A DNA stretch of 64,000 nucleotides from Phytophthora hibernalis. Taxonomy: Eukaryota > Oomycota > Peronosporomycetes > Peronosporales > Peronosporaceae. The stretch is from positions 310,001-374,000 of the forward strand of contig JAAKBF010000244.1 of assembly GCA_012656075.1 (NCBI GenBank). The letters run 5' to 3'. Positions 44,913 to 56,263 of this stretch are shown piece after piece (position 1 is the stretch's first letter; each line of letters begins with the position of its first letter). A program made the translations under genes and the position numbers. The notes beneath the pieces were generated by a model. It did no database searches. It saw nothing but the letters and a program-made list of their open reading frames with translations, and was not told where the DNA came from.

Positions 44913-45721
44913 TTAGACGCGCTCCATGGTCTCGTCCTGCACCGCGAAGGCCTTCTCACGCTCCTTGAGCTCCACGTTCACCTGAGCCGTCATGCAGCCC
45001 TGTGTGGCCATGTACGTGCACTGCGCGATGCAGTTCATGATGTCGGCGAGGTCGCCCAGCTCTGAGATGCAGATCGAGAGAAGGCTGCAGATGCAGCTGG
45101 CCAGTTGGATGCAGTTGTTGCATCGCTAGCAGAAGCAAGGACATAGTTAGCCAGGAAAGAGCTCAGCCCGCTGCATTTGATAGCACAGCACGTACAATAA
45201 TGCGGTTGTCCCACTTATCCGGCTGCAGACGGTAGCGGTCCATGACCATCATGCGCGTGGCGGACACCGCGCAGCCGTTGCAGCAGAAGGCCTGTAGCAA
45301 AAAGTCAGACCACGAGTCAGCCCTGTGAACCACCAAGACTGCCGAATTGCAGCGCCCCGACCTCAAGGCACAGGCAGCCGTTGGGGCAGCTGGACTCGCC
45401 GCAGCGGCCCGAGCGCGCGCAGGGCACGATGCCGTCCATGTAGCCCTGGCAGCACGTGTAGTTGCTCATGTCATAGTTGAGCGCCTTGCGGCGGATGATG
45501 ATCTGCGCGCAGCACGGGCACAGACACGAGGCCAGGCAGCCTGCAGACGCCAACAGTCCGTGTGAGCACGAGACCCCACCATACAAAACAATTCAGCGCC
45601 GTCGTCCGGACGTACACATGGGGTCGCGTCCGGGTGCCTGCATCATGCCCACAGTGAACGCGCCCGGGTTGCCCTTGCGCACATCGTCCTCCACAGGTTC
45701 GCCCGAGCAAAAGAAGCACAT
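44913..45721 (-). CDS. Conserved cysteine-rich protein, four exons
   Basis: Exons (minus): 45721-45616, 45540-45362, 45291-45196, 45125-44913, giving 197 residues. Introns of 75, 70 and 70 bp are GTACGT...CTGCAG, GTCGGG...CTACAG and GTACGT...TGCTAG, and phases fit without any frame repair. Protein: MCFFCSGEPVEDDVRKGNPG, then CCLASCLCPCCAQIIIRRKA, YTCCQGYMDG, CGESSCPNGCLCLEAFCCNG, TRMMVMDRYRLQPDKWDNRI and RCNNCIQLASCICSLLS. More than 25 cysteines in CC and CxC clusters suggest a PLAC8-like or related conserved cysteine-rich family found in plants and protists; the exact family is not certain. An in-frame stop lies 9 bp before the ATG. It is divergently arranged with the formin. Confidence 0.85.
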
Positions 45722-45948
45722 AGTCAGCTACAGGTAGGAGAGAGCGAAGAAGGTAAACTTGGACGACAAAATGGGAAATGAACGATTACACCCACTCTGC
45801 AACCGTCCGGTTTGTCGTGTGGGTTCACATTTTGTGGTACACCGTACCGGTTGAGTCTTCTGCCCCTCCCAAAGCTAGGAGACGGGAGTAGACGACGATA
45901 GCTGCTGGCAACTTGCTACACTTAGGTACAGTAGCTGCCAGCGGACAC
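45722..45948. promoter_or_regulatory. Divergent promoter region, cysteine-rich gene and formin
   Basis: 227 bp separate the two start codons of head-to-head genes, so it must hold both promoters. TTCACATTTTG at 45824-45834 resembles the oomycete initiator (YTCANTYY type) about 120 bp before the formin ATG; this match is weak evidence. Confidence 0.4.
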
Positions 45949-48900
45949 ATGTGGCGCAAGCGACGCGGCTCGTTGAGTGGCGGCAACGCGCGCGAGTCGC
46001 CCAACGTCGCGGGCTCCAACTCACTCACGGGCATGCCCTCCTCGTCCATGTCCATCACCAGCAGCAGCCCCTTCTTGGGCAGCGACCCGAACGCCACCGA
46101 CCGCGCGCTCGTCTTCCGACTTGAGGTGCCGACGCCAGGGCCTCTGGGTCTGGACCTGCGTGCGAGACACATTGAACGGGACAAACCGCAGCGCGGTGCC
46201 GTGGTCAAGGGATTCCGGCCGCTGCAGGGCGGCAAAGTTGGCTACGTCGAGTCCACGGGTCGCGTCAAGACGGGCGACATCCTGCAGATCATCCACAAGA
46301 CGCCGATCGATGACATGCCCTTCGAGCAGATCGTCAAGCACGCGATGCAGCTGCAGAAAGACCCGACGGCCTGGCCGCTCGCCATGGAGTTCCGGCGCGA
46401 ACCTGACAAGCACGAGAGCAGCCACGCAACGTCGTCCAAGCCGCGTCGCAACAGCTTCTTTCGTTCGTCCATCTCCATGTCGAACCCCGTGCAGGACGGG
46501 AACTTTAACGACAAGTTGCAGTACTTCCGGGACTTCTTTGCCACGAGGATACCGACGGGCGGTGCTGCGCCAAAGGAGAAGGAAAAGCCGCCCAAGCCCC
46601 GAAATGGGACACGGTGGACGAAATGTACCGCGAGTTGATGTCGAAGCGCGGAGTGCCGGAGGATGTGATGGACGAACTGATCCGCATTGAGTCACTGGAA
46701 ACCAAGTGGCACGTCGTATGGTACGCGCAGCAGAACGAAAATGAAGACAACACGAAATCGAACGCTACCGAGGCGGAAAAGTTTGCAGAAAACCTGGTCG
46801 AACTGAAATGGGACAACAAGGGCTTGAAGGACCTCGAAGCTCTTCGAGCCAAGATTGCCATCGCGTCGACAGACTGGCTGGAAGCTTTTCTCGCCCATTT
46901 TGGCCTCGACTATCTCACCATGAAGCTTCCTGACCCGTCGCCGTTCCCCATCGAACACTCGAAGTTCGAAAAGGCTACGCGCGTGTGTGGTGATCCTGCG
47001 CATCTTGCGGTCTCTGACCCATTTACAGCGGGCGTTGAGGCAATCACCAACACGCCAGGACTCGTGAAACGGGTAGCCTTGTGCTTCCATACGGAAAATG
47101 GCGACGTGAAGAAGTATACTTTGCAGCTGCTGGGAATCGTGTGTTACAACAGCGCAGCAGGGCACACTGCTGTTATTGAAGCGTTCGACCATTACAAGGA
47201 GACCAAGGGCGAGAACATTCGCTTTAGCTGCCTGCGGGACGCGCTCAAGTCTACACGATATTCGCTTGTGTTCAAGGAGGACGTGCTGAGTTTTGTGAAT
47301 ATCATTGTGAATAAGGCCATTCGGTTAGAAGATCGGCTAGCGATTCGATCCGACTTCATGGCGCTGAAGATGGCAGGTTACTTTGAAGAAATCCGCGCCA
47401 AATCTCTCGCTGTACAGCGTCAAAAGTACCCGCTCGCTACTTCTGCTGCTGCTGCTGCAACGATCGATGAAGGCCCTAACGGAGCTCCGTCTCCGGTATT
47501 TTATGCACCAGCAACTCCTTCACCAGTGCCGAACAAACACTTCGCGAAAACACCGCCTCGCCTGTGCCGAACAAGCATATCGCGAGAAACACCGCCTCAC
47601 CTGTGCCGAACAAACACATTGCGAGGAACACCCCGTCACCAGTTTTAAGCGCTCGATCCACCGAATCACCCGTCACTGGACGGGGAAAGGGACCTGGAAC
47701 TCCTGTCTCACGACTAGACTCCTTTAAGGCACTTGGTGGCAGGCGATCCTCAATTACCAAAACCTTGGAGGAGCAGAACGGCCGTCTTTCAGCGAGCAAA
47801 AGTGCACCGCCGTCTCCCATAGATCGGGAGCCAGCTGCACTTTCTCCTGATGGAGCGATAGTCCGTTCTTCGCTTCCGCTTGAAAGCAAGGGAGCGCAGC
47901 GATCTGGAAATGGAGGCAATAGCATTATTAGCAGTTCGGTGACGCAACTTCGGAATCAGCTGGACAACATGGAAAAACAGATCGATGTTTTCGAGCAGTT
48001 CATGGAAGATGACCGAAAAGACACGATCTATGAGCAAACGGATTTAGCATCGGTGAACAGCGTGTTCCAGTCTCTGTTTGACAGCGTGACAAATGACCCC
48101 GAGCTCCAAGCATGTTTCCTATCGATTCTGCAGCAATTGCTCTTTATTCCTGGAGACCGGGTAATTGGCAAGGAAATGTGGGCGCTGTCCGAAAAGGTAA
48201 TGAAGCAAATTACTTTGCTTGCTCCTGTGGAGGAAGTTCGCAATTTCGAGCTTGGCTACGATGATCGCAAAACGCTATTAAAAATGCGCGATCGCTACGC
48301 TCAGTTCCTTCAGAAATGCGCCGATGGAGACCCTACATTTCAATTCCGGATGGGTCCTATCATTTTGATTGATAACAAGGACCGAGACGACGATCTCGCG
48401 CTCTCGGATATTACCGCAGATGAGACCGATGAGGAAGATATGCCATCAAGTGTGGTTGCTCATGAGCACCCGGAGCTGGTAAAGTATTTCAAGCTCCTCA
48501 AGATGGGTATGCCGATGCAGCATGTTCAACTTAAGATGAGCAGCGAAATGCAAACATTTGATCTATCGATTCTGGAGACTCCGGACCAGATAATCCAGCT
48601 ATCGAAGCCGGATGATGAGCAGAAAAAGGAATGCGAGCGGAAGAACACGAGAAATATGTGAAGTTCTTCAAGTTAAAGAAAATGGGCATGCCTCTATCGC
48701 ATGTTCAACTGAAGATGTCGGTGGAGGGGCTCGATGGCTCAATCTTGGAGACACCGGATTTGCTTGTGGATGATGATGGCAACGAAATCAAAGATGGCGA
48801 AATGGGGTTTGCTGGAATTCCGGTGAAGGAGCACGAAAAGTTCGCAAAGTTCTTCAAGTTGATAAAAATGGGAATGCCGCTTGAACATGTTCAGGTGAAA

Positions 48901-51557
48901 GCATCATCGGAAGGGCTTGATGCATCTTTGTTGAGTACACCCGACCTGCTTCTGGATGAAGAAGGTAAACCTTTCGTGGGTGGACACTTAAATCAAGCTC
49001 CCCAGGGTATCCCCGTTAAAGAGCACGAAAAGTTTGCCAAGTTTTTCAAGCTGATGAAGATGGGTATGCCGTTAGAACACATCAAGCTGAAGGTATCGGC
49101 TGAGGGATTGGACGGTGAGTTGCTATCAACACCAGATGCCCTTTTGAATGAGGATGGAAGCAAGTTTGTCAGTGGAGCAGATGTGGGGAACGTAAAAGGG
49201 GTCCCTGTTAAGGAGCACGAGAAGTTTGCCAAGTTCTTCAAGCTGATAAAGATGGGAATGCCTCTAGAGCATATTAAACTAAAGGCATCTGCTGCAGGCT
49301 TGGATGGAGAACTGCTTTCTACACCTGATGTGCTGGTGGATGAGGATGGAAAGAAAGTGGAGGCGGCTATCGTTGATCAATCGAAAGGTAAGCCCGTGAA
49401 GGATCACGAGAAGTTTGCCAAGTTCTTCAAGCTTTTGAAGATGGGAATGCCTATGGAGCACGTGAAGCTGAAAGTCACGTCCGAGGGTCTCGACGGCAAT
49501 TTGCTGGAAACTCCCGACAAGATTGTTGACGAAGACGGAAAAGATATGACGGGTGTTGCACCTGCTGTAAGGGGCGTTCCTGTGAAAGAGCACGAGAAAT
49601 TCGCCAAATATTTTAAGCTGATGAAAATGGGGATGCCACTTCCTCACATTAAGCTTAAAGTAGCATCGGAAGGTTTGGATGGCAACCTTCTGGATACACC
49701 TGAAAAATTGGTCGATGAAGACGGAAAGGAAATTAAGGCAGATGTCGGAAAGACGGTGAAGGCATCGGAACACCCAAGCTACGTCAAGTATTTTAAGTTA
49801 TTGAATATGGGGATGCCGCGCCCACAAATGGAGCTGAAGATGAGCGCAGAGTCATTGGATCCGAAGGTATTAGATACACCTGATACAATGATCGCTGTGG
49901 ACTTGTCCGCAGCAGTTCCAAAGGCGCCGGCAAAACCCGTGGTAACAGGACCCCGAAACCTAAGCTTCGGAATCTTTACTGGGAGGCTGTCAAGAGTGAG
50001 GAAACCACCGGCACTATTTGGGAGACTTTTGCTAAGGAAGAGGAGGAAATGAAGAAAGCTGAGGATCCTGCAGTACCAGCGGGCCCTCCGAGCGTCGCGG
50101 ATCTCTTTGCAGCAAGAGCGAAGACCCAAAAGCCAGCTCCAGAGAAGGATGTGGTTCTGGACAAATATGTTAATCAACTGTCAGATATATTTGTGAACAA
50201 GCCTCCTAAAGCAAGGAATCTGAGGCCAAGAAGCCAACCAAACGACGAGCACCAACTCGTGTTGCGCTGATTGACGCAAAGCGTGCAAACAACATTGGTA
50301 TCATGTTGGCGCGTTTCCGGCTCCCGTACTATAAGTTGCGTAATGCTGTGCTGGTGGTCGATAAGGAGTTGCTTTCAGTGGAGAGGGTGTCTTCCTTGCT
50401 CCAATTCGCCCCGAAGATGAAGAGGTGGATGCTGTACGAAGTTACTCGGGTGATCGAAGCTTCTCGGCGATGCAGAACAGTACTTTCGAGAAATGATTTG
50501 CATTCCCCGGTTAACCACCCGGTTACAAGCGATCCATGCTACGTGGCAGTTCGACTCGTACGTGGAAGAACAGCGAAAGTTGATGGAGTCCGTGTCAAAC
50601 GCGTGTCGCGAGTTGCAAGCTTGCGAGCCGCTGAAGGACATTTTCCGAGTCGTTCTGTCGCTGGGTAATGCATTGAACGATGGCACCGCGCGCGGCGGGG
50701 CGAAGGGCTTCAAGCTGAGCATTTTGCTCAAGCTGAACCAGGTGAAGGCCGCCGACAACTCGATCAACTTGCTGAACTATGTCGCCAAACTGCTACGCGC
50801 GAAAGACTCCGCGATTCTTGATTTTGACAAGAGTCTGCCATCCATCAGCGCAAGCCGTGTCACGACGCAAGTGCTGAAGGCCGGTGAAAGCGCTGTGCGT
50901 AAGGCTGCGAACCTCATTTGCAATGAACTCGAAGTGCACGCGAAATTGCCCGAGAAGGAGTACCCACGGCCCGAACCAGTGCCTGGGTCTGAGGAAGAGC
51001 CGAGAAGATCTCGGACTGCTTCAGGAGGTTGTGAAGCCTTTTGCTGACCGTGCGAAGAAGGCGTCAGATCAGATTGCGGAGGACCTCAACAGCATGACGA
51101 AGCGCTTCGAGGAGACGGCGTCGTTCTACGGCGAAGACCCGCGAGCCCGGACTGTGGACCAGATGCGTTCTTCTCGATCTTCTACTCGTTCGCCAAGGTG
51201 CTCCAATCGGCCGACCGCGACAACGAGCGCAAGCGCATCGCTGAGGAGCGGAGGATCCGTCGTGAGGAGGAGACCAAGAAGCGCCTCGAGCAGCTCAAGC
51301 TGAAGAAGAAGAAGAGCGGGTTTGCAACGCTGAAGACGGGTGACGTGGACGACATTGTGTCCAAGATCCGTGCCAAGCGCGTGGAGGAGAAGCGACGCGA
51401 GATGCTGGCGAACGGTTCAGCACCGGTGTCATCCACGGGGTCTAATCGGGGTCCACCGGTCAACCACGCAGCAGTGCCGGTGGCAGTTCTATCGCCGCCG
51501 CCGCTAAGGCCGCCGCAGAAGAAGAGCCCACACCAGCCATGGAGGCTGTGTAGTTAG
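45949..51557 (+). CDS. Diaphanous-type formin with PDZ and eight internal repeats
   Basis: Actin nucleator of about 1870 residues if frame breaks are ignored. ATG 45949 (MWRKRRGSLSGGNARESPNV). PDZ-like domain, residues about 50-145 (LGLDLRARHI, TGDILQIIHKTPIDDMP). GBD/FH3 about 220-485 (VDEMYRELMSKRGVPEDVMD, DWLEAFLAHFGLDYL, LQLLGIVCYNSAAGHTAV). A linker has SPVPNKHIARNT repeats. Then eight repeats of about 62 residues (48466-49900), each with KFAKFFKLMKMGMPLEHIKL and GLDG.LL.TPD. FH2 lies at about 49960-51180 (LRNLYWEAVK, NIGIMLARFRLPYYKLRNAV, LQFAPEDEE, FRVVLSLGNALNDGTARGGA, GFKLSILLKLNQVKAADNSI). The C-terminal VDDIVSKIRAKRVEEKRRE is DAD-like. No long proline-rich FH1. Nine frame changes (near 46600, 47540, 48620, 49957, 50212, 50413, 50493, 51000, 51165), eight equal to one missing base, often in a run. 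Confidence 0.85.
48466..49900 (+). repeat. Eight coding repeats (MGMP / CCDC53-like) in the formin
   Basis: Eight successive units, spacing about 190 bp, begin near 48466, 48637, 48829, 49021, 49207, 49399, 49585 and 49768. Each carries the pattern EHxxFxKxFKLxKMGMPxxHxxLK...GLDxxxLxTPD. Units 3-7 are most alike; the first and last are diverged (MGMPMQHVQLKMS, MGMPRPQMELKMS). The motif resembles the repeat of the WASH-complex subunit CCDC53 family. Diverged DNA argues for an old array, not a recent slippage event. Confidence 0.85.
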
Positions 51558-52223
51558 CGTGTGGTACATGTAGTTATTCGTTCGTACGACACAGTGGGAT
51601 GCCATAAAACGAGAATCAAATATAAGCCGTCATGTTGACGGCCTCTGACGTTGAAGTACCGAATTTAGTACTGGTTACCGGGCATATTTGTGAAAAAAGA
51701 TGGGTTCATGCAGATTTTATTGCGTGAAACGGCATGTGGCGCAGCCGGTGCAGCGCCTACACTTGACTTTACTAAGTCCTCGATCTCGCATGGAATACTT
51801 TCAAATTTGTGAATGTGCTCAAACATCGGTCCCAACTTCATCGTTTAGATATCCTAATTATACATGCTCTAGGAGTGGTAGGTCACGGTAGTTTCGCGTT
51901 TAAGTTAACTCGGTAACAGAAGCTGAACGTGAAACCGATAATATCGAAACTTATTCGTAGGGACCCTGAAGAGTCCGTCTTGTCTCGTTTAAGTGTATGT
52001 TTTTGTATACATAGCGGGATTAATGCGATACTTAAACATGCGGTTTGAGCCAATGAGAGGTCGTCATTGAATTGTCTAAATATGGTCTTCCTTGCAGACT
52101 TGCTCTCGCTATTTTTAGAAAATGCGATTGCAATAGAAAAGTGGTAACGTTAGCGGCGAATTTGAGATGTTTCTATGATAAAGTTACCGGTAAAAACGGT
52201 TAAACCAAGTTGCAACGCAGACG
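51558..52223. other. Intergenic DNA
   Basis: No convincing frame or repeat. AT-richer than the flanking genes; includes the 3' UTR of the formin. Confidence 0.5.
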
Positions 52224-52675
52224 ATGCGCGACCGAGAAACAGCGGCATGCATTGATCAATTTCATCATTGCCAGTGCCGAAGGATCGGTCGAGGCGCCTG
52301 AAGGTTCCGTTCTTTACCGCAACCTGCTTGACTCGCACCTGGTCTTCAACATGTACGAGGTCGACTCCAAGGATAGCATGGAAGTGTTTTCGCGTTCAAC
52401 GCGCCCGATCTTCGCTGTCAGCAAGCTGCGCGACACCGGGTCGGCTGCGAAGGCACGCGCACAAACCACCACAGTTCAAAGCCACTACTGCGGACGCACT
52501 CAACCTGCTCACAGACCTTGTGGGCAAATCAATGTCCGCAAAAAACGACAACAAGGCACTGCGTGCGCAACCTGTTCCTTATGACACGACAAAGATGGAC
52601 ACGGCGAATCGTTTAAACTTCGCGACCATCTACGGAGAATGGAGTCTCAAGTACGATCCCATTGGGGGAAATTAG
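52224..52675 (+). pseudogene. Unrecognised short protein or gene remnant
   Basis: Coding-like sequence in consecutive frames: MRDRETAACID at 52224, FIIASAEGSVEAPEGSVLYR, FNMYEVDSKDSMEVFSRSTR and FAVSKLRDTGSAAKARAQ to about 52465, then TTADALNLLTDLVGKSMSAK and TANRLNFATIYGEWSLKYDP to the stop at 52675. It needs frame changes near 52255 and 52465, or small introns not detected. About 150 residues, no motif or family recognised. GC content and codon use match the neighbouring host genes more than the retroelements, so I read it as a host gene with errors or decay. Confidence 0.4.
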
Positions 52676-53054
52676 AGCTGAGGGACAACCTAATGGGAAT
52701 GTCAGCCATTGATATGCTAAGGTGCAGATATTTCTTTAAAATAAAAGCGCCGCTGTAAATTACCACAGACGGAACCCACAGAGCAGTTGGTTGCGTCGCA
52801 GACAAACATTAACTCCATGACATCAATGCAGTTTGCCAATTTTTGTCTAGATATATTCACTTCCTTTTTTCAGCGAAATATAGTGTACATTTGCTTCATT
52901 TCGAATTGTTTTGCTGGCTGAGAGACCTCGCGCGTGCGAGCTTCCAAAGTGCAACCACGGCAATAATCGGTCACAAATTGGATCAAATCACAAGCTGTGG
53001 ACTATTTTTGGCGGGACTTCGTTCGACCAATAAAGGACCTTACCGGTATTAATA
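52676..53054 (+). promoter_or_regulatory. Upstream region of MCM4
   Basis: Intergenic. TTCACTTCC (52856-52864) and GCTTCATTTCG (52893-52903), about 150-200 bp before the ATG, resemble oomycete initiator and flanking promoter elements. Weak matches only. Confidence 0.25.
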
Positions 53055-56000
53055 ATGGTCGGGAACGGAACGCCTCCGGCGACTCCGCCGTCGCCCACGA
53101 GCCCCGCGCAGCCCGCGCCACGGTATCTCACGCGCACGGCCCCGACCTCTCCGCCTTCGGATGCCACCCTCTCGATCACAGCACCAGCGCGGCCCGAGAC
53201 CAATGCCGACCATCCCATGTCTCCGTTGTCGCCCATGTCAGCGTCCGTGTCGGCCTCCGCCGTGTCAGTGTCGGCTGTGTCGGCCACAGACCTTCCAGGT
53301 CGCTACGGCTTCGCGGAGATGAGCGCATCAGTGGACGCGACCCCAGCGCCGCGGTACTTGGGGCGCTACGGGGCGACGACGGACGACGCGGCCGCCGGAG
53401 ACGACGTCGACGACGTGGAGGCGGAGCTACGCCGCATGGCCCAGCGCCAACTGCCCAGAGGAGACTTGGGCCGACGCGAGTGGAGACTGGACAACTTCAC
53501 GCCGCAACAGGGACCGCACGCCACGGGCCCCGACGCAATGAGCTCTGGAGCGCCGTCGTCCCCCAGCAGCAGCTCCATGGCGAGCATCCGCAGCAGTCGC
53601 TCGGGCATGTCGGCTCCCACGCAAGCGGCACTGCCTCAGCCTCCGGCATCGCCGCCGAGTTCTCCTCGGTCGAGTGCGTCGGCGTCGGTGTCGGCCTCCG
53701 CGTCGGCGTCAGCGTACTCGCAGTTCCAGAGACAGCAGCAGGAAGAGCAGCAGGCGTTCTCCGGTGCGGTGGTTTGGGAACCAACATCAGTGTGTCGGAG
53801 AGTATGGAGCTCTTCCGAGGCTTCCTGCACCAGTTCAGAATGGAGAACATTGCCGCACAGGAAGAAGCGCACTACGTCAAGGCGCTGCGGAGACTGGCGC
53901 TGACCCAGTCGCTCGTGCTGAATCTAGACACACAGCATCTGCGCCAATTCCACGGCGTGCGGAAGCTGTATAACCAGCTGATCCTGTTCCCGCAGGTGCT
54001 GATTCGTATCCTGGATATGGTGGTGACGGAGGAGTATCAGGCGTTGATTGCAGGCCCTGGTGCCGCAGCCAGCGCTATCGACAGTCTGGGGAATGTGGCA
54101 CTGCAGGTGCGACCATTTAACCTGCGCGAGTTGTCACCGATGCGTCACCTGAACCCGTCGGATATCGACCAGTTGGTGTGCCTGAAGGGCATGGTTACGC
54201 GCTGCAGTGGTGTGTTGCCGGACCTAAAGGAGGCGTTCTTCCGTTGCGCGATGTGCCATGCTACGACCCAGGTGGCTCTAGACCGCGGTCGAATTGAGGA
54301 GCCTACCAGTTGCTCACGTTGTTCGTCCCGCATGAGCATGGAGATGATTCACAACCGTTGTGCCTTCACGGACAAACAGATGATCAAGATGCAGGAGACG
54401 CCCGACGCCATCCCGGAGGGCGAGACACCCTACACGGTTCTTCTGTTTGCATTCGACGACCTCGTTGATGGTGTCCGTCCTGGTGATAAGGTGGAGGTAA
54501 CCGGCATTTACCGTGCAGTACCGATGCGCTCTAACTCACGGCAACGTGTGGTCAAGTCAGTTTTCAAGACGTACGTGGATGTTGTACACTTCCGTCGTGT
54601 GGATGAGCTGACTCGGCGCGACGAAGGTGAGAATGGCGATGACAGGCAGCAGGAAGAGGAGGTCAGCGTGATTGGGCCTGCGGATATTGATGTTGAAATG
54701 CCGGATCCCTCAGAAGAGCACGAAGATGCCGCAGCCGCGGCAGACGCTCAACAGGCCCGCAAGCTGGCAGCTTTTCGCCGAATTGCAGCACACCCTCGCG
54801 TATATGAGAATCTGGCCCACTCACTAGCGCCTTCTATTTGGGAGTTGGACGACGTCAAGAAGGGTATATTGTGCATGCTTTTCGGCGGTACACGCAAGGA
54901 TGGAAGTAGCGGCAGTGTGAACGAACATGAGGGTGAGCACGAGCACGAGCACGGTGGGGTGGCGCCCAAACGCAAGGCCATGCGCTCTGACATGAATGTG
55001 CTTCTGTGCGGAGACCCTGGTACGTCTAAGTCTCAGCTACTATCGTACGTGCACAAGTTGTCTCCGCGAAGTATTTACACATCCGGTAAAGGTAGTTCGG
55101 CTGTCGGCCTCACAGCCTCACTGATTCGCGATATGGAGACCAACGACCTTGTGCTCGAGTCGGGTGCTCTGGTTTTGTCGGACGAGGGTATCTGCTGCAT
55201 TGATGAGTTTGATAAGATGAGCGACTCCGCTCGCTCGGTGTTGCACGAAGTAATGGAGCAGCAGACTGTCAGTATTGCCAAGGCGGGCATCATCTGCTCG
55301 TTGAATGCACGAGCATCCATTCTGGCGTCGGCCAACCCCATCGAGTCGCGCTACAACCCGAACAAGTCTGTGGTGGAAAATGTGAACATTCTGCCCACGC
55401 TTCTCTCGCGTTTCGACCTCATCTACCTCATCCTAGACAAGCCGCAACCGGAGTCAGACCGTAAGCTAGCAAAGCACATCGTTGCGCTGTATTACGACGA
55501 AGAAACTGGTGCACGAGTGCGTGCGCAAACTCGTGGTAGCGAGGGCGCTCCGCAGCTTATCAGCATGAAGTTGCTAACCGAGTACATCTCGTATGCCAAA
55601 CGCAATGTCCACCCAAGGTTATCGGCGGAGGCGAGAGACGCACTAATTGTTGCGTACTTGGATCTTCGACGCATGGGTGGTGCCAGCGCTGCTTCCGCCA
55701 AGAAGAATATTACAGCTACGCCGCGGCAGCTCGAATCGCTGATCCGCATTTCCGAAGCCCTCGCAAAGCTCAAGTTGTGCGAGACCGTGAAGCGAAGTGA
55801 CGTGGATGAAGCACTGCGCCTGATGAATGTGGCGACGCAGCGGGCAGCCATGGACCCGCGGACGGGCACAATCGATATGGACATGATCAACACGGGTCAC
55901 AGTGTGCTGGAGCGCGAGTCGCTTGCTGACCTCATTACGGAGCTGAAGGGAATTCTGGGCGAGGCGCAGAACCATTCGATGACCGTGGGCGAAACACGTC

Positions 56001-56134
56001 GGCACCTGGAGGAGAAGCGCAAAGGCGAAGTAAAGGGCGCCGAGTTCCAAATGGCGCTGCGCTCGCTCGAAGACGATAGCCTCATTCAAGTTTCCCATGG
56101 AGTGATCCGCTACTTTGGTGAGCCGACAGATTGA
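53055..56134 (+). CDS. MCM4: DNA replication licensing factor MCM4
   Basis: Subunit of the MCM2-7 replicative helicase, nuclear. The true start is the ATG at 53055 (MVGNGTPPATPPSPTSPAQP). This frame must change by one base near 53778 (TTTGGGA, probably one G missing) to give AVVWGTNISVSESMELFRGF, a characteristic MCM4 junction. Total about 1026 residues, longer than the usual 860-930, because of a Ser/Ala/Pro-rich N-terminal tail of about 240 residues and an acidic EHEGEHEHEH insertion near residue 630. Zinc finger CAMC...CSRC at about 54248-54325; OB-fold DLVDGVRPGDKVEVTGIYRA. Walker A GDPGTSKSQLL at about 55008, Walker B CCIDEFDKM at about 55191, arginine finger LLSRFDL at about 55402. The C-terminal winged-helix-like end is RHLEEKRKGEVKGAEFQMAL. 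Convergent with the hydrolase gene, about 130 bp apart. Confidence 0.95.
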
Positions 56135-56263
56135 TTATATTTCCGGTGATCGGAGTATCGTCAATATAAAGACATAGATGAACGCCGTACGGTTTGGTTG
56201 TGCTTGCATCACGCGAGTCGCTGGATTTCGTGAATGCCCTGAGCTCATTTGCCACCACGTTGC

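Noticed and set aside
45471..45719. 82-codon minus frame starting at 45719 in the cysteine-rich gene
   Set aside because: It is out of frame with the spliced cysteine-rich protein, which has correct intron phases.
52997..53760. 1045-codon open frame beginning at 52997, upstream of the MCM4 ATG
   Set aside because: Its first about 255 codons are the out-of-frame reading of the true N-terminus; the 53055 frame gives sensible protein and joins the MCM4 body after one missing base.
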